Source: Cerasicoccus maritimus (GTDB lineage Bacteria > Verrucomicrobiota > Verrucomicrobiia > Opitutales > Cerasicoccaceae). Taken from it: 64,000 bases of DNA. A program made the translations under genes and the position numbers. Of this stretch, positions 16,379 through 24,793 are shown piece after piece (the stretch's first letter is position 1; each line of letters opens with the position of its first letter). Below the pieces are notes generated by a model, which saw nothing but the letters and a program-made list of their open reading frames with translations, ran no database searches and had not been told where the DNA came from. Where the stretch lies: NCBI GenBank assembly GCA_031296935.1, contig JAVDPD010000013.1, positions 1 through 64,000 on the forward strand, given 5' to 3'.

Positions 16379-16975
16379 CTATTTTTTCATGCCCTGTTTG
16401 TTAAAATGATAAATTGCTGCAAATATATTTCCATCGCCATCCTTGAGCATACTGCCTCCGAAACTGCCAGGCGTAAGGAATACTTGTCCTGGCATTCCGT
16501 ATTTGCGAATCAATGTTTCTTTTCTCCCAGTAAATTCACTAAGATCAATGTTTCGTTTGCTCAAATCATTAAGCTTATTCCACATGACATAATAATCAAA
16601 CGAGATAGTCTCATCATCGATAATCTTAAAGTTTGAAATTGTTATTTCTAGTGTAAGTATAGCCTCCAACCAATCTGGCAGCTCTAGATCGTGATCGCCA
16701 AAGTCATTCAGAGGGAAACTCATAGCATAGGGCTTTGACAAGTCATTGATTTTCTCAATTCCAAAACTCGTTTTCTGAATTACTTGGGCATCGCATAGGG
16801 TTATCATTCGCTCGATCACTAATTCAGGATCTAGAGAAAATGCATCTACGCTGACTGCAGATTGTTTTGCTTGATCTGCTGGAATAAAGTATATTTTTGT
16901 ACCGATCTGCCCCAAGCATGTGTGGCTAGGAAAAAGCCCTAACAATAGAAGGCTTATTGTTATAAGTGATTTCAT
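16379..16975 (-). CDS. Secreted protein of unknown function
   Basis: A 198-residue exported protein with the signal peptide KSLITISLLLLGLFPSHTCLG. The mature part is mixed alpha/beta with no motif I recognise; two segments are SNFKIIDDETISFDYYVMW and GGSMLKDGDGNIFAAIYHF. It follows the Ig-like protein gene by only seven bases and ends the operon that starts with the DUF1573 gene. The codons are markedly AT-rich compared with the chromosome right of 27.7 kb, as elsewhere in the island. Its role can only be guessed from context: a periplasmic or surface component of the export locus. Confidence 0.5.
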   Translation of the reverse strand: MKSLITISLLLLGLFPSHTCLGQIGTKIYFIPADQAKQSAVSVDAFSLDPELVIERMITLCDAQVIQKTSFGIEKINDLSKPYAMSFPLNDFGDHDLELPDWLEAILTLEITISNFKIIDDETISFDYYVMWNKLNDLSKRNIDLSEFTGRKETLIRKYGMPGQVFLTPGSFGGSMLKDGDGNIFAAIYHFNKQGMKK

Positions 16976-16982
16976 GAGGGTT

Positions 16983-18044
16983 TTAATTATTGTTATATGT
17001 ATATGTTGCTAATGCAATATCAGACGTGCCCGAATCAGATGCTTGCGGCGATATTAACCACCATTCTGCTGTTGACGATCCATGCACTTGAGTGCCATTA
17101 GCCGGTGGGCTAGCATACCCAGGAAAGAAAGCATAGCTCACATTATCATTGTAGTTGATGCTCGCGTTAGTCGTCAAGCTGGCCAAGGGGATGTTGACGA
17201 CATTTGTCGTAGTGGTCGCATTTGCAGCAGCCTGCCCTCCCACTTCGACTTGCCCTGTATAACTACTACAAACGCTAAGGTTCCGATTTACGAGAATGTC
17301 GATCTTGAATGCATTGTTCTGTGTTGGGCCGAACCATGTTATTGTGTTGGTTATAGTTCCTGAGATAATATTGTTAGCTGAAACAGCTTCCTCATAGGTA
17401 ACTGATGACAGATTGCTATCCGTAGCTTTTACATTTACAGTATATGAGAAAGGTCCGGTTGGCATGGTTAGCAGATTTCCGCTAATACTCGCACCATTAG
17501 AATTTCCAACAATCTGGTAATTAGCACTTCTATTTGCTGGTGTCGATTCAATACTTAGAGTCACAACTTCTCCTGGGCATGGGGTATCATTGCTCATAGT
17601 TATACCCGTGATCTCAACAACCTTGAATGTTTTGCTAGTGGTTTTAGTTGTAGTCTCTGTCGAATCATCTACGGAGCAATCCCAAGTGATCGTTCTGATA
17701 CATGTCGCTGTAACATTACCGGCAGTTGATGTGTCAAGAGTAGCGGATTTATTAGTGCCGCTAGCGCCTCCTGACCAACTATATGAATAATTGCTCCGAG
17801 CGGTCCAAGATCCCGCATTGCCTTGCGAATCACAACACTCAGTCGTAGGTGCTGGATTATCATTGCCGGGAAAAAGCTCTATAGTTACATTACTACTGCC
17901 ACCGAAAGGATCATCCTTTGCGAACTCCGAAGCGGCCTGTGGTGATGTTGATAAAATGGCATCAGCACCACCAGCTCCATGCAGGCAGAAAGGAGTAAGC
18001 GCACTTATTGCAAGAATTGCAGCATTTCTGTTATAATTTACCAT
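16983..18044 (-). CDS. Secreted Ig-like/PKD-like domain protein
   Basis: A 353-residue protein from the ATG at 18044 (ATG at 18050 is an alternative). The start lies 14 bases inside the 3' end of the RHS-like gene. The signal peptide is NAAILAISALTPFCLHGAGG. The mature protein is Thr/Ser/Asn-rich and beta-stranded, with bacterial Ig-like spacing (YSYSWSGGASGTNKSATL, PCPGEVVTLSIESTPANRSA). It has six or more cysteines, including an adjacent pair in TTECCDSQGN. The Cys content is high for an exported protein and would fit the thiol-handling genes of this locus (MauE-like and rhodanese). It probably works at the cell surface as structural or adhesive material. Confidence 0.55.
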   Translation of the reverse strand: MVNYNRNAAILAISALTPFCLHGAGGADAILSTSPQAASEFAKDDPFGGSSNVTIELFPGNDNPAPTTECCDSQGNAGSWTARSNYSYSWSGGASGTNKSATLDTSTAGNVTATCIRTITWDCSVDDSTETTTKTTSKTFKVVEITGITMSNDTPCPGEVVTLSIESTPANRSANYQIVGNSNGASISGNLLTMPTGPFSYTVNVKATDSNLSSVTYEEAVSANNIISGTITNTITWFGPTQNNAFKIDILVNRNLSVCSSYTGQVEVGGQAAANATTTTNVVNIPLASLTTNASINYNDNVSYAFFPGYASPPANGTQVHGSSTAEWWLISPQASDSGTSDIALATYTYNNN

Positions 18045-19608
18045 AATCATTAATAATTTTCTCCATTTTATTTTTAAACTCTCCGGGTGGCATGTCATCG
18101 ATTCCTTTCTGAAAATAATCAGAAACGACGACCCCATCTACTACGACTTTCATAACAACTCCATTAATGATAATCATTTCCTTGATTGAACCCCCGGAAT
18201 AGTGTTTTACGCTTTGCCACTCCTCACCTTTATAGGCGTGACTCGATAATAAATTTCCATTCAAATAAACGTTCTTGATCATCCCCTCTGGGTAATATTC
18301 AAAGTTGTACATTCCAACTCCATTTATATTCTTCCTTAGAAGATCTCCATTCGGCGCATAAGAGTAATTCTCTGTTCGCTCCCATATCCCATCATTGTTC
18401 TTCTGCTCAACTTTGCGCAACTTTTTATACGCTGATCCAGGTGCCATAATGAAGGTTTTTCTCATCAAATCACCTGACTCATTTGTGTAAATGCGCACTC
18501 CCGTTTTCCAGTTGTAGGACCATTGCTCGGGTTTCTTCGCTCCATCAGTGATACGCTTCACTGACACCTGGACAGGCGCCAACTGTATCTTCTCCTCAGG
18601 GGCAATTGTATCATCGCTACGATAGGGGTCGTAGGCATCATTGCGGACCTGGTAGACTGCACCATTATCTGCTGTCACGAAGCCGCTCCTTGCTTCCCAT
18701 TCGGCCCAGCTGTCAGCCCCCGAAGAACTTGTGATCGTAATGCGATTCACTGGCACCAAAACAAACTTGCCTTTTTTGCCACCCTTGGGCTGCTGGAGCG
18801 CCCGTCGATGATCCTCGCTCTGTGTGTAGGTAAACTGCTCATCGCCGAGCCGCCTTAAAAATTTAAATCGAAAATTTTTGTAGGGTGTCTTGCCATCGGG
18901 CGACACCATGTCTCCATTGCCCATTTCAACTTGAATCTCCTGATCTCCGACCCAAATTTGATCGGGAGTGGTCAGACCCAAGTAATCGATTTCGAAGATC
19001 ACCTTGTTTCCGTTCTCAAGCACCAGCTGCTGCGGATGGCCCCGCCCATTGTAGTGTACCCGGCAAACCTCCGCCGCCTCACCCAGGCGAAAGCGAATCA
19101 ATCGTCCATCTCGGTATTCAAACGCCCAGTGGGGATCGTTCTCCGCCGTCACCAGGCACTCATGATGCCGGGCATTGTAATAGGCCTCTAAGTTCCCTCC
19201 TTGGTGGACCAACACCTTGCGCCCTCGACTATCTTGACGCTCGCTGTCGTAAGTGAAAAAACGGCGATTTCCGTCTGGGGCGTCCCAGATGAATTGCCCC
19301 TGATCATACTCGTAGAAAGTTGAATCGAGTAGAGGTAGAGACCAGCCTGGCCCGAATGCTCCCGGTTTCGTGGCTGGATTACTCGAAAAAAACAGATTCA
19401 GATCGTAGCTCACGCGTTCACCCAACTGAAGAGTCCCCAGTTTTCGCTTGATCCTCAGATAGCCAAACGTATCCGCATTCGCCAAGACGTTGCCCCTTTC
19501 ATTGAGCTTCGGAGCAGCGAAAGTGGAACTGGCGGCAATAAGCGCCACCAGACCCACCAGCATCTTTTGCATCCATGTTGAACGAGATCGAAACATAGAT
19601 TTATTCAC
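18031..19608 (-). CDS. Secreted RHS/YD-repeat-like protein
   Basis: A 525-residue protein with a signal peptide (KMLVGLVALIAASSTFA). It opens like RHS proteins: YLRIKRKLGTLQLGERVSYD, GPGWSLPLLDSTFYEYD, FIWDAPDGNRRFFTYD. Later come short YD-like repeats (NYSYAPNGDLLRKNINGVG, YYPEGMIKNVYLNGNLL). In larger RHS/YD proteins such strands build a hollow shell that encloses a C-terminal toxin or peptide. Here the protein is short and ends without a recognisable toxin domain (C-terminus NKMEKIINDYGKL). It begins 24 bases after the 59-residue lipoprotein-like gene. A role as chaperone shell or surface partner for that peptide is speculative. Confidence 0.55.
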   Translation of the reverse strand: MNKSMFRSRSTWMQKMLVGLVALIAASSTFAAPKLNERGNVLANADTFGYLRIKRKLGTLQLGERVSYDLNLFFSSNPATKPGAFGPGWSLPLLDSTFYEYDQGQFIWDAPDGNRRFFTYDSERQDSRGRKVLVHQGGNLEAYYNARHHECLVTAENDPHWAFEYRDGRLIRFRLGEAAEVCRVHYNGRGHPQQLVLENGNKVIFEIDYLGLTTPDQIWVGDQEIQVEMGNGDMVSPDGKTPYKNFRFKFLRRLGDEQFTYTQSEDHRRALQQPKGGKKGKFVLVPVNRITITSSSGADSWAEWEARSGFVTADNGAVYQVRNDAYDPYRSDDTIAPEEKIQLAPVQVSVKRITDGAKKPEQWSYNWKTGVRIYTNESGDLMRKTFIMAPGSAYKKLRKVEQKNNDGIWERTENYSYAPNGDLLRKNINGVGMYNFEYYPEGMIKNVYLNGNLLSSHAYKGEEWQSVKHYSGGSIKEMIIINGVVMKVVVDGVVVSDYFQKGIDDMPPGEFKNKMEKIINDYGKL

Positions 19609-19632
19609 TGTAGACTCTCATATTGGAAATAG

Positions 19633-19812
19633 CTAAGCGGCAAACTCACTTGGCATGGAATCCCCATTCTCTGGCGGCTGATCCTCTGGCGGGTTTTCAG
19701 GCGGATCGCACTCAGCTACAGCGAGCGACTGATTCTGGTTACATAACGTTACGCAGCCAGCTATGAAAATGGCGGAAAGCGCAATAGTCCGTATGATTGA
19801 TTTTGTATTCAT
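19633..19812 (-). CDS. 59-residue lipoprotein-like peptide, Pro/Glu-rich
   Basis: A small gene (ATG 19812, TAG 19633-19635) fitting tightly between the hydrolase (26-base gap) and RHS-like (24-base gap) genes. A basic start (MNTKSIIRT) and hydrophobic stretch (IALSAIFIAGC) end in a possible lipobox IAGC, followed by VTLCNQNQSLAVAEC and a tail rich in Pro and Glu (DPPENPPEDQPPENGDS). It has three Cys. In position and build it recalls the short exported NVEALA-type peptides of Bacteroidota, which are encoded beside MauE/DoxX, DUF1573 and ABC transporter genes. The resemblance is in layout, not proven homology. Good candidate for the exported product of the locus. Confidence 0.55.
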   Translation of the reverse strand: MNTKSIIRTIALSAIFIAGCVTLCNQNQSLAVAECDPPENPPEDQPPENGDSMPSEFAA

Positions 19813-19838
19813 GGATTTCTCTGGTTAAGAATGCATAT

Positions 19839-20672
19839 TTATTGAGCGTGCACCGCCTTCCACTTCTCAGCAAGGCGACCATCGGGAAGAACTGCCAACA
19901 TGGCGGGTTGAATTGTATCTTGTTCATTGACAAATAATTCCTCAGTATCGACATCGATGAATATGATGGTCTGCTTACCCGAATCGTTCAGATTGGAGGA
20001 GTCTAGCGCCGCAGCAAAGTAGTCGCGAATGAATTGCTCAAAGGCGCGGTGACGGGCATGGCCAGTGCCTGCGAGGCTAATCCATGTCCAAGGCCTCTTC
20101 AGTTGGCGGCCTTCGTAAAAGTAAGCAAAAGTTGGCTGCCAGCGGATGCTATCGTGCTCTCCGCATGCAACAATGCCGGGGGGCGTGACGGATGCCTCCT
20201 GAGGAGAATCCCAAAACTGTGCAGAGTACGCCGTCCATGCAACAACTTGCTCCGGCTTCCACTCCACGAAACGACTGGCAAAGTGCGCGCCGCCTGAAAA
20301 TCCGTAAATCAAAATTGGTAGTTCTTTCCCGTAAGACTTCTTGATTGCAGACAGCAATGCTGCACCTGACCCTTGCTCAGGCCAATAATATCCCTTCCTC
20401 TCAGAATTGTAGAGCTTATCCACATCCGACTGAAAAGACAGAGCTATTAAACCAAGTTCATGCTCGTGTGCGAAATCCACCCAAGGTTTTTCCTTTAGGA
20501 AAAAATCGCCATTTTGATTCAATCCCGGGCAAAGAACCAAGACCGCCTGCTCATTGCCTGTGATCTCCATGGTCTTATATTTAAAGACATCTCCCGCTCG
20601 CAGGGCAAGTGTGCCAATGAGGAAGGAGGTGATTGTAAGTAGCTGATTCACGTGAGATGTGATTGGTTTCAT
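19839..20672 (-). CDS. Secreted alpha/beta hydrolase, second copy in the locus
   Basis: A 277-residue exported protein with signal peptide QLLTITSFLIGTLALRAG. It has the alpha/beta hydrolase layout: AVLVLCPGLNQNGDFF at the oxyanion side, nucleophile elbow LIYGFSGGAHFASRF (Ser), an acidic strand (GIVACGEHDS) and a late His in GTGHARHRAFEQF. The same spacing and GxSGG elbow occur in the hydrolase at 15081-16082, so the two are likely distant paralogues. The C-terminal 40 residues (IIFIDVDTEELFVNEQDT) form an extra strand-rich tail. It is packed between the DUF1573 gene (9-base gap) and the 59-residue peptide gene. The substrate is unknown. Confidence 0.7.
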   Translation of the reverse strand: MKPITSHVNQLLTITSFLIGTLALRAGDVFKYKTMEITGNEQAVLVLCPGLNQNGDFFLKEKPWVDFAHEHELGLIALSFQSDVDKLYNSERKGYYWPEQGSGAALLSAIKKSYGKELPILIYGFSGGAHFASRFVEWKPEQVVAWTAYSAQFWDSPQEASVTPPGIVACGEHDSIRWQPTFAYFYEGRQLKRPWTWISLAGTGHARHRAFEQFIRDYFAAALDSSNLNDSGKQTIIFIDVDTEELFVNEQDTIQPAMLAVLPDGRLAEKWKAVHAQ

Positions 20673-20681
20673 AAGGGGCTT

Positions 20682-21386
20682 TTACTTTACCATCGCATGG
20701 GCAAAGAAAGTCTTTGAGGTGCCCTCCCCGTATTTTGCATGGATGCGAATGACTGCTCGTTTCGCCTCATTCAGCACCAGCGGCGTGATGATCAGCTTAT
20801 AGATACCAATTTCGTTTGGCCCTGATAGTTTTGCGGAAAAAAAATCAGAGTTGCATTCGACGTTTTGAATAGTCACAGATTCGTCATACGCTTGCAGGTA
20901 AATCGCCTTAGGTTCAGGGGTACTACTTTGGTGCCAGTATACCAAGCCCGGCTTGATGCTCAGGAATTTCGGGATTTCGACCTCAATGCTTAACTTGATC
21001 TCTGGCTGTCCGAGGTTGTCGGTGAACAAAGTGACGGTCTTCTTCTGCTTGCCTAGGCGATTGCCAATGCTAAAGGTGCCCGTGATCTCCCCTGAATCAC
21101 CAGGTTGGTATACTTTTTGATTAAGCTCAGCTGTAGTGCAGCCACAGCTTGTTTTCACCTGCTGAATCTCAACAGTTTGATCTCCTTTATTCTCAAATTC
21201 AAATGAGAAAGGAAACTTTTCGGCACCCAATTCAGCCTTGTCGGAGATGGATGTATTCGCGAATACGAGCTTGGCTGATAAATCAGGCGCAACATGCAAT
21301 GTAATCAGTAGGAAAAACATTGCACGCCAAAATGCAACAGGAACGCTTGGCGGCTCTAGAAGATTTTTCGTAATTTGGAATGACAT
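20682..21386 (-). CDS. DUF1573-family secreted protein
   Basis: A 234-residue protein. The hydrophobic segment AMFFLLITLHVAPDLSA is a signal peptide preceded by about 20 residues; an ATG at 21320 (MFFLLI) would remove these and may be the true start. The mature part begins with an ASPM/SPD-2/Hydin-like Ig fold typical of DUF1573: PFSFEFENKGDQTVEIQQV, the conserved TSCGCTTAEL, then YQPGDSGEITGTFSIGNRL and KTVTLFTDN. The CGC thiols are characteristic. DUF1573 proteins often sit beside MauE/DoxX or thioredoxin genes in exported-peptide loci, as here. A 7-bp hairpin abuts the annotated start. It is the first gene of the operon down to 16379. Confidence 0.75.
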   Translation of the reverse strand: MSFQITKNLLEPPSVPVAFWRAMFFLLITLHVAPDLSAKLVFANTSISDKAELGAEKFPFSFEFENKGDQTVEIQQVKTSCGCTTAELNQKVYQPGDSGEITGTFSIGNRLGKQKKTVTLFTDNLGQPEIKLSIEVEIPKFLSIKPGLVYWHQSSTPEPKAIYLQAYDESVTIQNVECNSDFFSAKLSGPNEIGIYKLIITPLVLNEAKRAVIRIHAKYGEGTSKTFFAHAMVK

Positions 21387-21411
21387 GTAGGCTTGAGGGG
21401 AGAGAGCCTAC
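21387..21411 (-). promoter_or_regulatory. Hairpin abutting the DUF1573 start codon
   Basis: On the coding strand a 7-bp stem (GTAGGCT / AGCCTAC, 11-base loop) ends at the base before the ATG at 21386. In the mRNA it would shade that start codon, either restraining translation or indicating that the true start is the ATG at 21320. No Shine-Dalgarno sequence is seen. Confidence 0.35.
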
Positions 21412-21689
21412 GAAAGATAGAGAATAACACGAGATACTTGTTTAAGCATTCCCATTGTTTTTACTCACAATCACCTTAGTCAATAACTAAATGCTATTTT
21501 TATTAAAAATTCATGTTACATAGCTTTTCAGATTGATACATCTAGTGTAGACCATTCAGAAACAGGCTATGAACCCATAAGCCACTGTTGATCAACATCA
21601 TTAAGGCATATTTCTAGCATTACTATTCTTCGATCAAAGGATGTTGCTGGCATGAGATGAGCGATTACCCCCAGGAAATAGAGCGCCTT
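21412..21689. other. AT-rich spacer between ABC transporter and DUF1573 genes
   Basis: 278 bases of AT-rich DNA between same-strand genes. It should contain the promoter of the DUF1573 operon. No clear terminator hairpin or gene is visible. Confidence 0.35.
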
Positions 21690-23342
21690 TTAGTGACGCT
21701 TTTTTACTCCCCAAAAAACAGCGACACCCCCACAGATAGCTTGGACAATGAGCACCAAACCAGCCAAATTCTCGCTTGGTAGCCAACTGGTGTCCCTAAT
21801 TCGATAAGCATCGTAAACCTGATAGTCCTTCATGGTTACCAAATATCCAGACCAGCTCCAAAATGCGTTAATAAACGGTCGAAGCACCCAGACGACCATA
21901 TCCGGTAAGGCAAGAACCACGCCTGACAGGGGAAGCTGAAAGCCGACGAGGTAGATAGATAATAGTGACGCCTTTTCCGTTGATGCGAATACTGCCGACA
22001 TACCCAAGCAAACCCATGTCATAGAGAGACAACACAGCGAAAGAATCGTCGCTTGCATGATAAATGAACCTGGAAACTGGCAGATAATCTTCACAAAGAG
22101 CGTCATCCAAACCCCTTGAAAAATCGCTATTCCACCTACAAAAATTAGCTTGGACAAAGAATAGCACCATGGACGTAGTCCACTGATCTTTTCTTTTTCT
22201 AAGATATGCCGTTCTGATGCGATTTCCCGTGCGCCGTTATTCGCACCCATCAGGGTGAGTAGAACCACCTGGAACATAATCAAGCCTGTCACCAGCGACG
22301 CCGTTTCGGCGGAGTCCATCTGAAACCGCAAATTTTGTTGTATTTGCTGGATAAAACTTCCGGTTCTTTCCAACGCAAGACCTTCGATCTGCGGCAACCC
22401 TTTCAGAGCAAAGATAACGACGATGCACGGAAAGCCGAAGGTCAGCGCCAAAAGCAGCCAAACATAACCCGTGTCGCGAGCTAACAGGCGAATACGCCGC
22501 TGGATCAAGGTGAGGAGTTGCCGGAACGCTGATGGCTTTGGCAGAGGTTGATGCGCCGTTTGAGTGGTTGTTTTTTCAACAACCCTATCCTGAGCATGGG
22601 GCTCCCATCGTTCGGCCCACGCTTCTGGTGAATCTTGCGAAAGGACGAAATACAGCTTTAACGGATCACTGAGATTGAACCACTCTCGTAAGGCCGAGTA
22701 GTTGCCTTGAAATACCAAATACCCCTCGTAGAGCACCGTAATCGAATCAAATTCGGGCAGCTTAGAAAGGTTATGGATGATGCAAAGGAAGGTTTTATTT
22801 CTTTGATCAGCCAATAGACGCAGAAGCGATAAAATCTGATCCTCAGATAGGGGATCGAGTCCTGAGGTTACTTCATCGCAAATAAGGCATTCAGGATCGG
22901 AAACTAATTCCAAGGCAAGTCCTAGACGTCGCATTTGCCCACCCGAAAGGCTTTTTACCAATTTGTCCGCATGCTCGCTCAAACCCACTAATTCGAGGAC
23001 GTCACCAACACGCTCATCACGCTTCACCGAACCTGACACAGTCAAGTCGAAGGCGAAGCACAGCACCTCTCTTACTGTTAAATCTTCATGAGCAACACTG
23101 AACTGCGGAACCATGCCTACCCGTCCAGCCAAGGTGGTTGATTGAAGATCAACCGGTGCGCCATTATAGCGAACCTCACCTTCACAATCAGTCAATCCAA
23201 GCAACGAGTTAACCAATGTAGTCTTGCCGCATCCTGAAGGTCCGACAACAGCATTTAGTTGTCCCGACATAAACTGCCCAGACATGGGTTGCAGGATATT
23301 TGTCTCGCCTGCGGCGACACGAAACTCGGAGAAGGCGAACAT
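21690..23342 (-). CDS. ABCG/White-type ABC transporter, ATPase fused to permease
   Basis: A 550-residue half-transporter with the nucleotide-binding domain first: Walker A GPSGCGKTT (about residues 34-42), signature LSGGQMRRLGLALEL, Walker B LICDEVTSGLDPLS and switch His in IIHNLSKLPEFDS. A linker (residues about 245-285) leads to an ABC2-type membrane domain with six helices (VWLLLALTFGFPCIVVIFAL ... LVLIVQAICGGVAVFWGV). Reversed order relative to bacterial bipartite ABC2 systems, and the EKEKISGLRPWCYSLSKL motif, are typical of the ABCG/White group. These pumps export lipids, peptides or pigments as dimers. Standing upstream of the secreted-protein operons, it is the likely exporter of their product. 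Confidence 0.85.
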   Translation of the reverse strand: MFAFSEFRVAAGETNILQPMSGQFMSGQLNAVVGPSGCGKTTLVNSLLGLTDCEGEVRYNGAPVDLQSTTLAGRVGMVPQFSVAHEDLTVREVLCFAFDLTVSGSVKRDERVGDVLELVGLSEHADKLVKSLSGGQMRRLGLALELVSDPECLICDEVTSGLDPLSEDQILSLLRLLADQRNKTFLCIIHNLSKLPEFDSITVLYEGYLVFQGNYSALREWFNLSDPLKLYFVLSQDSPEAWAERWEPHAQDRVVEKTTTQTAHQPLPKPSAFRQLLTLIQRRIRLLARDTGYVWLLLALTFGFPCIVVIFALKGLPQIEGLALERTGSFIQQIQQNLRFQMDSAETASLVTGLIMFQVVLLTLMGANNGAREIASERHILEKEKISGLRPWCYSLSKLIFVGGIAIFQGVWMTLFVKIICQFPGSFIMQATILSLCCLSMTWVCLGMSAVFASTEKASLLSIYLVGFQLPLSGVVLALPDMVVWVLRPFINAFWSWSGYLVTMKDYQVYDAYRIRDTSWLPSENLAGLVLIVQAICGGVAVFWGVKKRH

Positions 23343-23797
23343 ATCGCCACATACGGAATAAGTGCCTTGGTTAAGACAAGTCTATTTATTGCAATTTCAA
23401 AATTTGAGAAAAACGACGAGGACTCTCAATGGATTACTACTTTCCTGAAGCACCCGCTAATTGAGGCCGAACACAATCGTAGCCTTTTGTCATCTTTGCG
23501 ATGTAAGTGTGCTAGTTTTCTGGATAATATCATTAGAGTGAAGCTCAGCAACCTTCGATTTTCGGCTTATTGCTATCAAATCTGCCATGTCAGATTACTA
23601 CCTTTGCGCATGAATTAATGATGCGCCATAGCTCAGACATCAAAGTGGAGTAGCCAAGCGAAAAATGACTCCTAGCCCAAACACCACTGCGATCAATACT
23701 AAGCTTCACAGAACTCCCAGCTAAAGAAAAGCGCCCCTTGAGGCAGCGCTTCTCCGCAATAACTGTAAACCACTAGTTGACACCCATGGGCGACAGA
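23343..23797. other. Noncoding gap upstream of the ABC transporter
   Basis: 455 bases between the ABC transporter start and the DUF932 gene end. Except for the terminator at 23722-23751 nothing recognisable was found. The ABC transporter promoter should lie near its left end. Confidence 0.4.
23722..23751 (-). terminator. Intrinsic terminator of the DUF932 gene
   Basis: Read on the minus strand: AAGCGC stem, a loop region with CC/GG pairing, GCGCTT, then TTCTTT. It lies 46 bases beyond the stop of the DUF932 gene. Confidence 0.55.
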
Positions 23798-24568
23798 TCA
23801 GTTCAGCCCAACCTCACGGTCCAGCAACTGATGTAGTCGTCGTGTCCGGTCTGGCAGCAAGTCCAGACGCCCTTTAAACACCTCCGTAAAGGCGTTCTGA
23901 AGGCTCCAGACGTTCTTCACCTCGAACTCCCGATGTGATGGGTGCCGCCACTCGCTCAAGACCTTGGGGATATAGCTGTTGGCCATTACCCCTTGGTCCA
24001 CCGAGCGCACGATCAGGTCATGGGCTTGCGTATCACTGATCTCAGCATACTGATAGCGCTCGACACGCAAGTCATGCTGATCCCAGTAACGCTTGAGACC
24101 GCCTACGGCATCACCAGCAAGACGAGGCAAGTCCTGTAGGATGCGCGGCGTATGTTTACGAGCGAGTTGGATCTCGCCCGAAAAACAAAGGTTGTCGCAA
24201 ACTAGTACCTGACTCCCTGCAACGATACCTGCCGAGAAACGCATGTCATGGGAATTACGAACACCGACTACGTAGCGGCATTCAGCACCTGCGTTATTCG
24301 AAGCAATCTCCAGCAGGCCAAAGTAACGCGCAGCATCATGCGTCAGGCCGTGGGCTTGATTCACGACGACGAAGCCACGCTCCAACAGGGCGCGTTCCAC
24401 TACCTGGAGAAGCAACATGTGCGGGATGGGTTTCCAAGTTGAGGTTGCCTGCGGTGTTGGCGACAGAGCCAAGTGTCCACGAGTAACTGCACTGGCCCCA
24501 CAGTGAAGCAAGAAGTTGCACCGTTTTGGCTGTGGTGGTGCGACCGGTTCAAGAATTTCCGTTATCAT
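23798..24568 (-). CDS. DUF932-family phage/plasmid protein
   Basis: A 256-residue protein from the ATG at 24568 (MITEILEPV). An in-frame start further upstream would cross a strong hairpin at 24641-24674. The core matches DUF932 (phage/plasmid-like protein): YVVGVRNSHDMRFSAGIVAG followed by SQVLVCDNLCFSGEIQLARK, with an N-terminal part carrying LLLQVVERALLERGF. DUF932 proteins are common in conjugative plasmids, phages and integrative elements, close to recombination nucleases and single-strand annealing factors. The function is not settled. Here it lies in the maintenance module with a RecB/Cas4-like nuclease at 25238. Confidence 0.75.
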   Translation of the reverse strand: MITEILEPVAPPQPKRCNFLLHCGASAVTRGHLALSPTPQATSTWKPIPHMLLLQVVERALLERGFVVVNQAHGLTHDAARYFGLLEIASNNAGAECRYVVGVRNSHDMRFSAGIVAGSQVLVCDNLCFSGEIQLARKHTPRILQDLPRLAGDAVGGLKRYWDQHDLRVERYQYAEISDTQAHDLIVRSVDQGVMANSYIPKVLSEWRHPSHREFEVKNVWSLQNAFTEVFKGRLDLLPDRTRRLHQLLDREVGLN

Positions 24569-24640
24569 TTTGGCAAGTTGGTTGACGTTGAATGGATACG
24601 AAAAAAGCGCCCCGAAATGAAAGGACGCTTGGATGATGTA

Positions 24641-24674
24641 AAACCTACGAAAATCGGCGTGTTTTCGTAGGTTT
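24641..24674. terminator. Strong bidirectional hairpin
   Basis: A perfect 13-bp stem (AAACCTACGAAAA / TTTTCGTAGGTTT) with an 8-base loop. T-rich arms on both strands allow termination in either direction. It separates the small membrane-protein operon (ending 24794) from the DUF932 gene. Confidence 0.6.
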
Positions 24675-24793
24675 GAGCATGCGAGCAATCGCCCCTCAAG
24701 GCTGATGAACAAACGCTTTCACGCCAGCGGTGCCGTAACCGCGTATGGGATACCCCATAGCCTTTTAACGCACCGCTGACGATTCACGGACGC

